Assembly (NCBI RefSeq): GCF_958979055.1
Contig: NC_084894.1
Span: 28,405,616-28,469,615, forward strand
Direction: 5' to 3'
Source of the DNA: Alnus glutinosa
Taxonomy: Eukaryota > Streptophyta > Magnoliopsida > Fagales > Betulaceae
DNA: 64,000 nt
Both the position numbers and the translations under genes were made by a program. Under the pieces are notes generated by a model, which had not been told where the DNA came from, searched no databases, and saw nothing but the letters and a program-made list of their open reading frames with translations. This document shows, in pieces, positions 1 to 11,436 of the stretch; position 1 is the stretch's first letter; every line of letters begins with the position of its first letter.

Positions 1-1594
1 ACTCCATGAACAAGAAGAACAGAGGCACTCTGTTTCTCTCTTCTGTGAGTCTTTGATATTGGATTTTACAAGCTATGGATGAGCAATAATTATGTTGGAC
101 TTGTATTTCCCACGTTCCATGCAGCTGTCATCCAAAAACCAATACCTATAACATCAAAGATTCACAGGCCTTGTGTCTCAGATCACTCTCTCTGTGTGTA
201 GATCTCTGTGAATTTTTGGGATGTGTGAATGGTGGGGGTGGTTGTGGAGGTGGAGGTGGGAAAGAGTGGGTGGATGGTACGGCTACTTGAGATGAGTGTG
301 GCAGAGAAAGTGTTGCAGAGAGAGAGAGATAGGGAGTAAAAAGAAGGTGAATCTATGCGGATCGTCGTCGTTTCTTAAGCTTTACCATGTTTGGGTCTTG
401 GATTCTCTTGCAGGCTTTCTTCTCTCTGTCTTTCTACCATTCCCTGACTGAGAAATACAAAGATGACCCGAGTTCTGTTCTCTTCAGCCACCCCTTGCAG
501 CCCACTTTTTCCTTCTTCTTCTTCTTTTGTTTTTAATCCTTCATCCTTAATTTTTGACTGTCTCTTCCTTGTTTGTTATTTTGTGGTTCAATTTTTGTAT
601 CTTTATTATTTATTTATTTATTTTTTTGTTGGTGAAATTTATCTACTACTGTTTCTATGATTAGGTTTAACTGTCACTTCCTGGTCTGTTATTTTGTGGT
701 TCAATTTTCGCATCTTTGTGATTTGGGGTCACTCTCATTCTCTTTATAATTGTAAGTCTTGAGCTCCATGTTTGGTATAAGCATTTTTAATAATTGGGAC
801 AGAGTTTCACGAGAGATTGTCAAGTAAATGGTCTGACAGTTCAAAATTTATTTAGACAAGTGAGAAGGATCTCATATCGACTCTTTCACAATGTACTGCA
901 CAAATTATTAGCAATTTTTACTCCCGATGTTTGAGGTCAATATTCTTTTTATTATTATCTAGTCACTTTCTAAATTTTTTATTTCATTTTATTAAATTAA
1001 TATTTGTCTTTAGGATTTGTGAGAATTAAAAATGTGTGAATATTGTGTTTGAAGAAGATCTTCCAACCTAATTTGGACGTAAAATTTGTGAAGAAATCTA
1101 ACCCATACATTTAATTTCAGATTAGTTATAAGTTAATAATATAAACTGGTGCTTAATGCTTATGAGTTGGCAGTGTTGGAGTAATTTCATAGGAGAAATC
1201 TGCAGCATCGGACCTTGTCCCTGAGGCTGAGGGTATCGTGGTAATTTAAGGAGAGAGAACGAACCTATGAAGGTTACTAAAATAGCCCCCTGCAAAACAC
1301 GTGTTAGCATCACATCGCAGTAGTACCCGTTGATCTCCGACACTTGTGGGAATAGGACGGAAACATTTAAGGGACCGATCAAATGGTTCTCTCTCCTGTC
1401 TCCTCCTGATCATCATCGAGTTATATATAGATTCCATAGGCAAGGAGGTGTGGACAAATATTGTCCCAACGCATGGCTGCATTCAGGCAGCCACGTTCAG
1501 CGGTGAATTGAAATTTTTTAAGGTAATTTTAGAAGATAATGCTTTTTAAATAGTGCAAGCACTGAAAAATAACAGGTCAAATAGAAGTAAATAA
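1..1594. other. Unassigned intergenic DNA, possibly a promoter or leader at the left edge
   Basis: No protein family is recognisable on either strand. The first 460 bases contain CT- and GA-rich stretches such as a short GAGAGA run near 320, which resemble a plant promoter or 5' leader of a gene lying mostly outside the window. The short reading frames here are not supported by homology or codon pattern. From about 780 to 1590 the DNA is AT-rich and featureless. Confidence 0.4.
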
Positions 1595-2023
1595 GGGGGT
1601 AATTACCTTTTTCTCATCAACTATCAGTCATTGTCAACATGTCTTCATAAACTGACACATCGACCAAAAGAGAGCATCCAACTACCAACTTTACATACTT
1701 TGCCCCCCTCCGTCAGGGAATCCCGTTAACTTGGACGGAATATTCTATTTTTGGGCGTTAATTTTGGTTTAAAGACCAAAATGTCCTCCAACAGTAATTA
1801 ATAAAAAAAATATTAAAATTAATATGTTTAAAAAAGTTGAGGGCATTTATGTCATTTTTGAATTTGAGTTAGGGTATTTAAGTCTTTTTATGAATTAAAC
1901 TGACGGAAGGGGGCAAAGTATGTAAAGTTGGTAGTTGAATGCTCTCTTTTGGTCGATGTGTCAGTTCATGGGGCCATGTTGATAATGACTGGTAGTTGAT
2001 GGGGGAAAAAGGTAATTACCCCC
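1595..2023. mobile_element. Foldback miniature inverted-repeat element (about 430 bp)
   Basis: The two ends are long inverted copies of each other. The left end starts GGGGGTAATTACCTTTTTC and the right end ends with the reverse complement. The similarity continues inward for about 130 bases, including ACTACCAACTTTACATAC on the left and its inverse on the right. The core is AT-rich and non-coding. The long terminal repeats suggest a non-autonomous Mutator-like or foldback DNA transposon. No convincing target duplication is visible; only a poor match around AAATA flanks it. Confidence 0.75.
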
Positions 2024-2233
2024 AAATATAGTTATCTCATTCGGGACACTCAAAAAATACTCAATGGTCTGTACAAGTGACAGGTTCAGCATGTTAATCG
2101 TAAGTTAAATGGGGCGGCTCACATGCTTGCTAAAGAAGCACTATACCTTAGGGGGTAGCAATGTTGTTTTTTTGGAGAAAACTCCTCCTTATATTTCGGA
2201 TATTATCTGTGTTGAGCGATGTGCTTAAATTGT

Positions 2234-2274
<41 letters not shown>

Positions 2275-4978
2275 CAGCGAAAATTTACTCAAAATCCACA
2301 TTTATCAATTTACTTTTTACGGGGTGAATTTCTTTGCTAAAGTTCCAAGAATAAGTCAAATGTTGGCCATCTCTATTTTGTTTTGATTTCAGTTCATTTC
2401 ATTATCCGACCAAGCCAAAGTTACAGCAAATTGTGCAGGTTGCTAGTCTCTTGCTGTTGCAGCTTCCAAACAAACATGCTGGTAATTTGGGATAAGCATG
2501 ATGATAATTGATATGCAACTGCTGCCATAGCACATGATGAAGCTCACGGACGGAATCAGGGCCCCGATTCTAATTTTTTTCTTATATATATATATATATT
2601 GAACATAAAATTAACGGTCTTAAATGTCGCATGTCAGATTTGAATCGTGTTAAGGTATGTATATAATACTATATATGTGAATTATAACTCAACTCGTTTA
2701 ATTAAACGGGTCAGACTACTCAATTATGTTGACAACTAGTTGTGGGGTGAGAAAAGAGAGTTGGTATAGGTTAGCCTGTAGGATTGTGACCGATGGGGAG
2801 AGAGAAGGCGACATCTTCAGGCGAGGTTTTGAAAGATGAGATCGAGTGCACGTTTTATTCTCTTGCCATTTTGTGTTAACAGTAGCGAATGTGAATAAAT
2901 TGTTGCGAGCGTGGGGGCTTTGGCGATGGAGACATCAGACATGGATGTGGATGTGGAGAAAAGGAAAGCTCTCTGGACAACCTTTGTTCCCATGCCTTTG
3001 TTCTCATTGAGAGGCCTTCAATGCCTTTTTACTTCTCTTCCAATTAACAACAAGAGTGCCCTTGCTGTCTCCCATGGTTCTTTAAAACAAATATATAGAA
3101 ATATATGTTCCTGTTCCCAACATCAAATTGACCGTTGCCCCCACCATTACCAAGCTGGCTTATGGGAAATGTGAAGCCAACTAACTATCCTCTCTCTCTG
3201 ACAGACCTCTTCTCAATTATTCAGCTTTGCATAAAGCTGGCTGTAGTCTATTTTTCTGAGTTTGACAGATGGGACTACTTTGGGTGGAATTTTATCTACA
3301 ACGGTCGTAGAAAATGGTTGGAACTGGAAATTTTGCAGCCATGATAGGGGAAGCTCTCTTTAAATAGAGGAAATTGAAGGCTAATGGAAATGAATATGAA
3401 AGATAACGAGTAGAAAAAAAAATGTGAAACAAGTTGCACAACTCCCTTTCTAAATCTTCTCGGACTCATTTTGAATCAAGAGGGTCCATTATATTGTATT
3501 ATGAAAAATGTTAATTAGCTAAATTACTTATTATTTTACTGCAAGGTCTTCACTAATTGAGGTGGCAATGCGATTGCCATGTCGGCCACTAAATTAAAGT
3601 AGTTGTTCATGTAGATCAAGGATGTCATGTAACCCTACAAAAAGAAAGCAAAAAAAAAAAAAAAATTGTAATTGAGGAGTGGCCGGGCAACCACTAACTC
3701 CCTACGACTTTCATGAGTAGCTAACCAACCTCTTGAGGGAAAACGGGAAGTTGGCCACCCTGATGAGCGAGATTTGGTGGTCACAACCAACTTGTTCTTC
3801 GATTTAGCACAAAGTACTTGATTAGTTTTGCAATAGATCTAGTGGTCACGACCATCCCCGCGTGGTGGTTGCCTGATGGTGGCGATCTACAAAAAGAGAG
3901 GGTTCGTGCATTATTAGTTGACATGACACTTCTATTACCGCGTAAGGTCAATACATTAATAATACAATGGGAATCACTTTTAAAAGTAAACGCCATGCAT
4001 GCCCAAAACAAGTTTAGGGTTCTATCATATGCAAGCCAAATACAATTAGCCAATTGACCGGTGTTAATGTCCCAAATCATATCAATGATTCATTTCTCAA
4101 TTTGATCATACTCTTGTATGGAGAAAGATTCTCATCTCAAAATATTGGACTTACAAAATGAAAGTATTTTGAGATGTTGGCAATATTTCGTAGAGTGATT
4201 TTTATTTCCAAAAAGAAAAACTTTCTTTCACAGACGATGAAAGAGATGAGAATCTTTCAACAATTAATGTACGTATATACTTAACATATCAACAATTACC
4301 AGCAAGTAACAAACAAGGTAGATGAACTTAATTAGGGCACAGGGGAGATGTTACTTGGTAGCAAAGTTTACATAAAGATGTCACTGTTATGTTATAACGT
4401 ACGTTGAGGGATAGAATCTTGCCAGTAGACGCTGCAGTCAGGTGGGGGAGCATGCGCATTTGTGTGAATATTGCTGGCCTGGCTAACCCTAAACTGTAAA
4501 TTTTATTCAAATTCAACAGAAAATTAACGATTAGGGTTAAAAAATTTGACCCGTTTAATTAAATAAGCTGAATTAATATTAGCCTATATATAATCTTATA
4601 TATATGACTCGAAACGACACGTAACAATATTTAAGGCTTGCAATTTTGACACGACCTATAAACTTGTTAAAAAAATTTCACGTTATTTAAAAAATATAGC
4701 ACCATATATACTGTTGAAGAAATTATTTGTTTAGTCTTGGATCACCCATGCACGGAATTTGATTTCTTGTAACCCAACAAGTAGATAAATTTTTCAAAAC
4801 CTCTCCATGATTTAACCTACCTTTTGGATTTTGGAATATATCTTGTGGGCCTGTGGCACGTACGTACGTACATGTCGGATAATAATGTAGGGAATTTTAC
4901 AATAATATTTTAGTTGAAATTTTAGATGAATGTCAAAATTTTTGAAAATTCCTTATCATGTTCTTGTTATTATATTTA
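2024..4978. other. Intergenic DNA without recognisable genes
   Basis: AT-rich DNA with a (TA)n microsatellite at about 2,236-2,270. Several short reading frames (for example near 2,911-3,344 and 3,781-4,080) have no recognisable domain and no splice context, and I regard them as chance. Confidence 0.5.
2236..2270. repeat. (TA)n microsatellite
   Basis: An uninterrupted run of TA dinucleotides about 35 bases long. It is likely polymorphic in length. Confidence 0.9.
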
Positions 4979-5372
4979 GGGTTAAATATATATTTGCCTT
5001 CTGTGCTTTACGACTTTTATTTTTTGTCCCATCAGTTTCACTTTTTATCAAATTTGGTACCTGTGGTATACGAAAAGACGGAAATGGTACATCCGTTTGA
5101 TTTTCCGTCCAAAACTAATGTTGACCTACGTCATTGGGTACCTAAAAATTTGAAGTCTAGAACCCAATTCTTTACACATCGTTTCCGACAACATCCAGAT
5201 AACAACATGACAGAAAATGCAGTGGGTGGACGTTAGTTTTGGACGGGAAATTACACGGAGGTACTATTTCCGTCTTTTCATATACCACAGGTACCAAATT
5301 TGATAAAAATTGAAACTGAGGGAACAAAAAATAAAGGTCGTAAAGCACAGGGGGCAAATATGTATTTAATCC
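4979..5372. mobile_element. MULE-type miniature element with 9-bp target duplication
   Basis: This 394-bp element has long inverted ends: GGGTTAAATATATATTTGCC at the left, and the inverse of GGATTAAATACATATTTGCC at the right. The arms also share GTGCTTTACGAC and ACCACAGGTACCAAATTTGA. It is flanked by a perfect 9-bp direct repeat, TTATATTTA, at 4,970-4,978 and 5,373-5,381. A 9-bp duplication with long inverted ends is typical of non-autonomous Mutator-like elements. It codes for nothing recognisable. Confidence 0.85.
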
Positions 5373-6076
5373 TTATATTTAATAGGATAGAGCTTTCCTC
5401 TTAACTCAGTTTGAGGAATTTCTTCAAACTCGATTTAAAAGTTATATTTGTTATTAGAGCATGTGATTTTCATATGCATTTTTAATAAACTGGATTAAAG
5501 CCTCAAATCTAATTTGAAGGAAAATTTTGTATTATTTTATATATTATATTTATCACTATGAATAACATGTGAGACTCCTAACATTATACATTCGTGGCAT
5601 TTGGTTCAAAGAATCTAACATTCTTCCCGACATTCATATTCTCACAAGAGTGATGCTTGAGAATTTAGATTTCCAGAAATGTGACTAAACCCATATTTTG
5701 GAATGATTATGAATCTTTTGTGAATAATGAGATTGTCATTTAGTTTACTCCTGGGCATCCTCTAAGAATTATTTATTCTTTCATAAATATCATTATGTTT
5801 CTCTATTTAAGTGCATAAGGCTGTTTGATATAATATTGTTTAAAAATTAAGCAAAAAATGACAAGGAATTTTTTTTTTTTTTTATAGAAGCCACAGCTTT
5901 TCTTTCATTTCCGAATATATAAAATGTTTATCCTGTTCGGTTTATTTTCTTTTTTCCTTTTAGATTAATAAACTCTATATTGAACCAAACTTATCAAAAA
6001 CACAATGTCACTCCAATGAAAACTGGATACAACTTTCAAAATAGGGAAGAAACACTCTGCAAATTAAACAGTAACT

Positions 6077-6191
6077 CTTTTTTTTTTTTTTTTGACATGT
6101 CCACACAAGAGGGGGATGGAAAATTTGAACTAGTGACTTTCGCTTCATAAGACGTGGTCTTCAGCCGATTGAGGTACCTCTTAGGGACAGC
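6077..6191 (-). mobile_element. tRNA-derived SINE inside the LINE
   Basis: About 115 bp on the minus strand ending in a poly(A) tail (poly(T) at 6,077-6,093 on the plus strand). It begins GTCCCTAAGAGG and carries a pol III A-box-like stretch (ACCTCAATCGGCTGAAGACC) and a B-box-like stretch (AGTCACTAGTTCAAATTTT). A perfect 12-bp target duplication, TAAACAGTAACT, flanks it at 6,065-6,076 and 6,192-6,203. Size, tail, boxes and duplication together fit a plant tRNA-derived SINE that jumped into the LINE 3' region. Confidence 0.85.
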
Positions 6192-7510
6192 TAAACAGTA
6201 ACTTACTGCACAAAGCAATAACCACAACAAACAAAGAAACTACACTACATTCTGAAACAGAATACAACAAAACAACACCCTAATTCCATATTACAAATTC
6301 AAATTCTGCAGCAACTTAGAGTCCTGCCTTGAACTAGAAACAACTCCTCTGGCTAAAATCTTCATTCAAACTTCCCATTTGACATGCGCCACAATCAGCT
6401 CCTCTGATGTAAGAGAATTTCCATGTAGCAAATCATTTATGTCTCCATAGATGATAGACAGTAGCTGCAAAGCTGAGTTTACACAAAAGAGCAACTAAAC
6501 TTCTGCCCTTCAATTCAGAAGAGCAACAAGCGGAAACTTCCTCCCATTCCAATTTCAGATCAGTTATCAAACAAGCCTCCATTACAGCTCTCCATATCCG
6601 ACAACTGAAGTTGCATTCAAAGAATAGGTGATCCTTGCATTCTTGTCTAGCATGGCAGAAAAGACATTCCATACTTCCAGGAACACCCCAACTACACAGC
6701 CTAAATAGCTAAATTAAACCAAACCACTTTCCACCAAGGAACATATCGATGACTGTTTAGTTCTTAATTTTTCCCATGAATCAGCACAATTGTAGATATC
6801 TTTCTTAGAATTCCAAATAGGGACATCAGCATCGCCCTCCATAACCACCTCAGAAAGTCGAAATTGAATGGCTGCAACACTATCCGATTGGGCTCCTGAC
6901 CAGAACAACTCCCCGTTATGAATAATCGAAGAAACCTTGGCTTCCTTATTACTTGCAGCTTCATAGATTACCCTAGGACCATACTTATCAATTAAACACC
7001 GATCAGAATGCCAATTATCAAACCAAAGGAAAGTCTTCATCCCATCTCCAATTTTTAACTCGAATGAACTATTTTGCAATTTCTCTAAGATTAAGCAATT
7101 TTCTCCAATTTCACGGGCAGAGATTAGGAATGGCAACTTGCCAAAAGCTCCTGCCTTTAAGCCAATTAGTTTCCACCCAAGCTACCCATAGAGAACCTGC
7201 TTGCACAAACAGGTTCCAAATATGGTTTAGCATTGCTGCCTTGTTCCATATTTCCAGCCTCTTTAACCCCAACCCTCTCTCCTTCTTAGGAACACAAACT
7301 TTCTCTCAAGACACTTTAGCCTTAGCTCTAGAGTCTTGACACCCCCCAAAGAAATCTGTTCATCTTTTGCTCCAACAACCGGATGATCTTCTTAGGAAGT
7401 ATAAACACCCGGGCCTAAAAACACTTGCAAACTAAACAAGACCGAAGAGATGAGTTGCAGCCTACTAGCAAAGGATAAATGCTTGACTAACCAAGAGTCA
7501 ATTCGAGAGG

Positions 7511-7675
7511 CAGGTTTCCCCCCAATAATAATAAAAAGAAATCTAAAAAAAATAATAATAATAATAATAATTTTTACCCATATTTTTTTTAAATTTTTTT
7601 TTAGTTTTGACCTCCCCAAATTATTTTTTTTTTCAATTTGACCCCCCCAAAGCCTAAAAGCTCGCTCCGCCCCTA
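7511..7675. mobile_element. hAT-type miniature element inside the LINE
   Basis: This 165-bp AT-rich insert interrupts the LINE coding region between the reverse transcriptase and the connection region. It is flanked by a perfect 8-bp direct repeat, TCGAGAGG (7,503-7,510 and 7,676-7,683), the size made by hAT transposases. Read inward, its right end is TAGGGGCGGAGC, close to the usual hAT terminal repeat. The left end, CAGGTTTCCCCCC, is a poorer match. The core is a run of AAT repeats and T tracts. Confidence 0.75.
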
Positions 7676-8395
7676 TCGAGAGGAAATCTTATCCACAAGA
7701 TCTTGGCAATCAACTGAGCTAAGCCTCTTTGTAATAAGTGGAACACCCAGGAAATAATTAACGAACAGGGAGAACACATCCTTAACCTGTAGAATATCCA
7801 ACAACTCAGTCTTGTCCCCATCAAAAATCCCAGCACAAAATAAGGAACTTTTGGCAGGATTAGCTCTCAATCTTGAAATCTCTTCAAACTCTAAAAGAAC
7901 ACCCTGAATAGCTTTAAGAGAGTTCATGTTTGCTGCTGAAAAGATTAACAAATTACCAGCAAAACACAAATATTGGTTGAGATTTAGTGAGCTGCATCTA
8001 GGATGACACTTGAGATTAGGATTTGCCAAGGCCAGATCCTCAAGCAACCGAGATAAAATCTCCATAGCAAGGACAAATAAGTAGGGGGAAATAAGGTCCC
8101 TTTGTCTCAAACCCTTCTTTCCTTGAAATTATCTCACCAAAGACCCATTGAGAGAGACGGAGAAACTAGGACTTGAAATACAAACCCTTGTCCAATTCAC
8201 AAATTTTCGATGAGCTCCAAAACAAATAAGGCAATGGAGGATGAAATCCCAACTCACCGAGTCATATGCCTAAATAAGATCCACTTTAAGTGTACATCGA
8301 AGAGAGCCTTGAGCCTTGTGATAGTCATTGACTAAAGCTTGAGCTAGCATGATGTTTTCAGCAATGCTCTTCATAAGTATAAAAGTCCCCTCATT

Positions 8396-9136
8396 TATTT
8401 TCTTTATTTTTCACCTATAATCAAATAAAACTTGTTCATTTTCATGTTTATTTATTTATGTGGAATAAAGTAGTTTTCCATTTTATATAAAGATTTAACA
8501 TATCCTCATGAATACAGTGCATGTTAGCAGAATTAATATGCAGTGGAGGGAAGTCAAGAAAGGAAAGCAATTTAGGTATGTATTCCCCCGGCTGACCACG
8601 TTATTGGTTGGGCTTCCACCGGGATACGCGCCGTCTGCAGCAACAAAGGAGGCAAACCCATCTGCTAAATCTCCAATCTGGACCATCTCTAGCTGCATAA
8701 CACTTTTCGTTTTCTTTCCGTCCATTTTCTCTTTCATGGAATGGGCAACCTCAACCTAACTTCTCAACCAAACAGGCCGTTAAACCACCTCTTATGCGTG
8801 GAGAAACGAGAGTAATTCTACAATTATTTTTTTTATTCCTCAAATAATGACGTGAATTTTAAAATTATAATTTGATAAAATTTTAATAATGACGTGAAAT
8901 TTATTCGGCATAGATTTAAAAACACATTTTTACAAACTTCTTTTCAGCTTTTTTGTTGCTGAGTTTTTCTGTTCGGCTTGAACAAATATAACTGAAGATA
9001 ATTCTCTATATATATATATATATATATATATTGCTACGTTATTCTAGCATATTGTTATTTGATGTGCTATCAATATCATCTTAATTTCAAAATTTAAATT
9101 TCTTGGATTTGGTCAGCTATATTGTATTAAATCATT
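8396..9136. other. Intergenic DNA
   Basis: AT-rich sequence with a (TA)n run at about 9,007-9,031. Overlapping short frames near 8,495-8,759 on both strands have no recognisable domain. Nothing else is seen. Confidence 0.5.
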
Positions 9137-9779
9137 GGATAATTGCACCATTGGTCCATGTGGTATGTCATAATTATTTTTTACTTTTTATGGTTCAAAA
9201 AGTTCATGGAAGGTCATTATGGTAAGCAATAATTACAAATCGATTCCTGGAGTCAAATTCCGTTAAATTTTTTGACAGATTCTGTTAAATGCCATGCCAG
9301 CGCCACGTCAAACCAATAAGAAAACGACGCGTATCCATTTTAATAAAAAAAATATAAATTTATTAAAAAATAAATAAATAATCATATTTTTTTAAAAAAA
9401 CAAAAAGAAAAAAGGAAAAAGAAAAAAGGGAAGGGCAAAGGGGTGGCCCAAAAGGCCATTAGGGGCGGCTGCGTGCCACCCCTTGCTTTTTTTTTTTTTT
9501 TTTTTTTGAATTTTTTTTTTTAAAAAGTAAGTTTATTTATTTATTTTTTAATAAATTTATATTTTTTTTTATTAAGATAGACACTTGTCGCCATCTTATT
9601 GATTTGACGTGGCGCTTCCATGGCATTTAACAGAATCTATCAAAAGTTTTAACGGAATTTGACTCCAGTGATCGATTTGTAATTATTGTTTACCACAAAG
9701 ACCTCCTATGAACTTTTTGAACTATAGAGAGTGAAAAATAATTATGTTATACCATAGAGACGAATGGTGCAATTATCTT
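9137..9779. mobile_element. MULE-type foldback element, 643 bp, 10-bp target duplication
   Basis: The outer about 200 bases on each side are inverted copies: left GATAATTGCACCA followed by CCATGTGGTAT, right the inverse ending in TGGTGCAATTATC. The inverted match continues through ACAAATCGAT and GGAGTCAAATTCCGTTAAA. Perfect 10-bp direct repeats TTAAATCATT flank it at 9,127-9,136 and 9,780-9,789. The core includes a GC-rich patch (about 9,430-9,485, containing GGGGTGGCCC) and long A and T runs. It is a non-autonomous DNA transposon of Mutator-like type and codes for nothing. Confidence 0.85.
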
Positions 9780-9789
9780 TTAAATCATT

Positions 9790-11436
9790 CATTCTACGCC
9801 ACTGGCTTGTTTTAAATTATGGTTCGTAAAAAAAAAAAAAAAAATCATAAAAATTGCAACTTGGATATGAACAATTTGGAAAATGAAAAAGTTTTCTTTT
9901 AGATTTATTTTTTTAAAATTAATTATTAAATTAACATATATAGAATACGTGATTCTAACATGCTCTAAAAATAATACTAATTTATATTAAAAATACATAT
10001 GAGAAAAAGATGCTCTAAAGACATGTATGTTTAATATATTGGATTAAAAAATTTCCTTTCTAACTTTTTTTTTTTTATATACTTATTAGAACATGCTATA
10101 ATTAAATATGAGATTTTTTTAATCACCCTCATTCAAAAGGCATATTTTCAACCGTTGAGATCCAATCTAGAACTCTGAGGACAAGAAAGAGCCAAAAAAA
10201 AAAATAAAAAAAAAAGTCAGTCTGGTATTGGGATGCGTGAGAAGGCTGACATAGAAGGGTAAAGAAACCCGCGTGCGGTTACTAATGAATCTACAGCGAC
10301 GTTTACCGTTCATGGTAATTTGCGTGCGGCTCTTTCTTTAACAACTCCGAGAACGAATTCAAATTCAGCCAAACCTCTGAAACAGTACAGATTCCCGGCT
10401 CTGAGTTCCTCTGCCCAAAAAAAACAAGAAAATAAATATATATATATTTATAAATTCCCGGCCAGGGCCGGCCTCTCGTTTTCACACACCCAAGTCCCAA
10501 AAAGTCTCTTTACTGTGTCACTCTCACATTCAAATGAGTTTCAAGCAGAAAATGCCAACTTGGGTTTTGCGCCACAGAGTAAAAGACTTAAACTTTTGAG
10601 AACCTTTGAGAACATCATGGCTTTCATCGGAGGTAATACTTGCTGAAAGCTGAAACGTCGTCGTTGGAGTAAGGGGGGTTTTGCTCTATATCTGCAACAT
10701 GTGTGTTTAGCTTGAACTGTTTGTGGATCCGAAAGTCCAAGGTTGACTCGCTGTCTCTCACTCCCTCTGGGGTTTGCTTTGTATTGTGTTTGTTTGTGCT
10801 CAAACGTGATAGTGTGTTTCTTGGGTGAGAAGCTTACACTCACTGTTTCATAGTATGCAATCGTGGGTTTTAAGGTACCTTCTTGTTTCTGTACTGAACC
10901 TTGATGCTTAAGCCACTTGGTGCCCAAAGGTTTAATCTTTGGCTAATTTCCTTCTTTTCGGCTATATTGTGTTGGTATAAACTATAAAGGCGTGTGCTTT
11001 AATTAGTTTCATATCATCTTGCTACTATTTTCGAACCTCTTGAAGCTGAAGTTTGACCATGGGCAGCCTTTGATTCTGTAGTTATCAAAGGGGTTTAAGC
11101 ATAAAGCCAAGGGCTTTAGTTAGTTTGAATTTATGTTCCTTCTTTTGAGCTAGAGCTGTTATTCTCTGAAGTTGTTTAATTAATCCTAATAAAGCTAAAA
11201 ACTCTAGTTTCATTTCTTTGGTATAGTGTGTTCCCTGCCACTACCACAAGATATTTAAGGCACATTACCGGGAATCCCGGTTCTTCTTGGGGCAATTTCT
11301 GGGTACTATTAAGATTTTGTACCTCACTTTCTTTATATATTAATTTTAATTTAGATTTTGGAATCTACACCTTGTGGAACTTAGAAGCGCATTAAATTAG
11401 ATCTCTATCAATTTTAGGGTGTTTGATCTTTAAGCA
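9790..11436 (+). promoter_or_regulatory. Upstream region and probable leader of the GIL1-like gene
   Basis: There is no in-frame ATG linked to the downstream gene and no recognisable protein. The part from about 10,300 to 10,930 is less AT-rich than its surroundings and looks like an untranslated first exon. The T-rich stretch that follows, to about 11,410, could be a leader intron. Exact ends cannot be set from sequence alone. Confidence 0.35.

Larger units (their letters stand above)
5868..8395 (-). mobile_element. 5'-truncated, decayed L1-type LINE
   Basis: Read on the minus strand, this holds the second half of a plant L1-like ORF2. The reverse transcriptase region (about 8,395-7,684) includes AYDSVSWDF, LRQRDLISPYLFVLAMEI and FAGNLL, the latter standing where active elements have F-A-D-D. 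It is followed by the connection region SRIDSWLVKHLSFASRLQLI and then, near 6,433-6,672, a zf-RVT-like stretch (CLFCHARQECKDHLFFEC). The frame is broken several times by stops (for example before AYDSVSWDF and after the SLNGSLVR stretch), the catalytic Asp pair is lost, and two other elements sit inside it. A poly(T) run at about 5,868-5,884 is the tail at the 3' end. The endonuclease half is absent, so the copy is 5'-truncated and dead. Confidence 0.88.

Noticed and set aside
1122-1549. Overlapping short frames on both strands near 1.1-1.5 kb
   Set aside because: They overlap one another on opposite strands, have no splice context and match no family known to me.
2911-3344. Possible small gene on the plus strand
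   Set aside because: Short, low-complexity start, no domain, no conserved-looking exon pattern.
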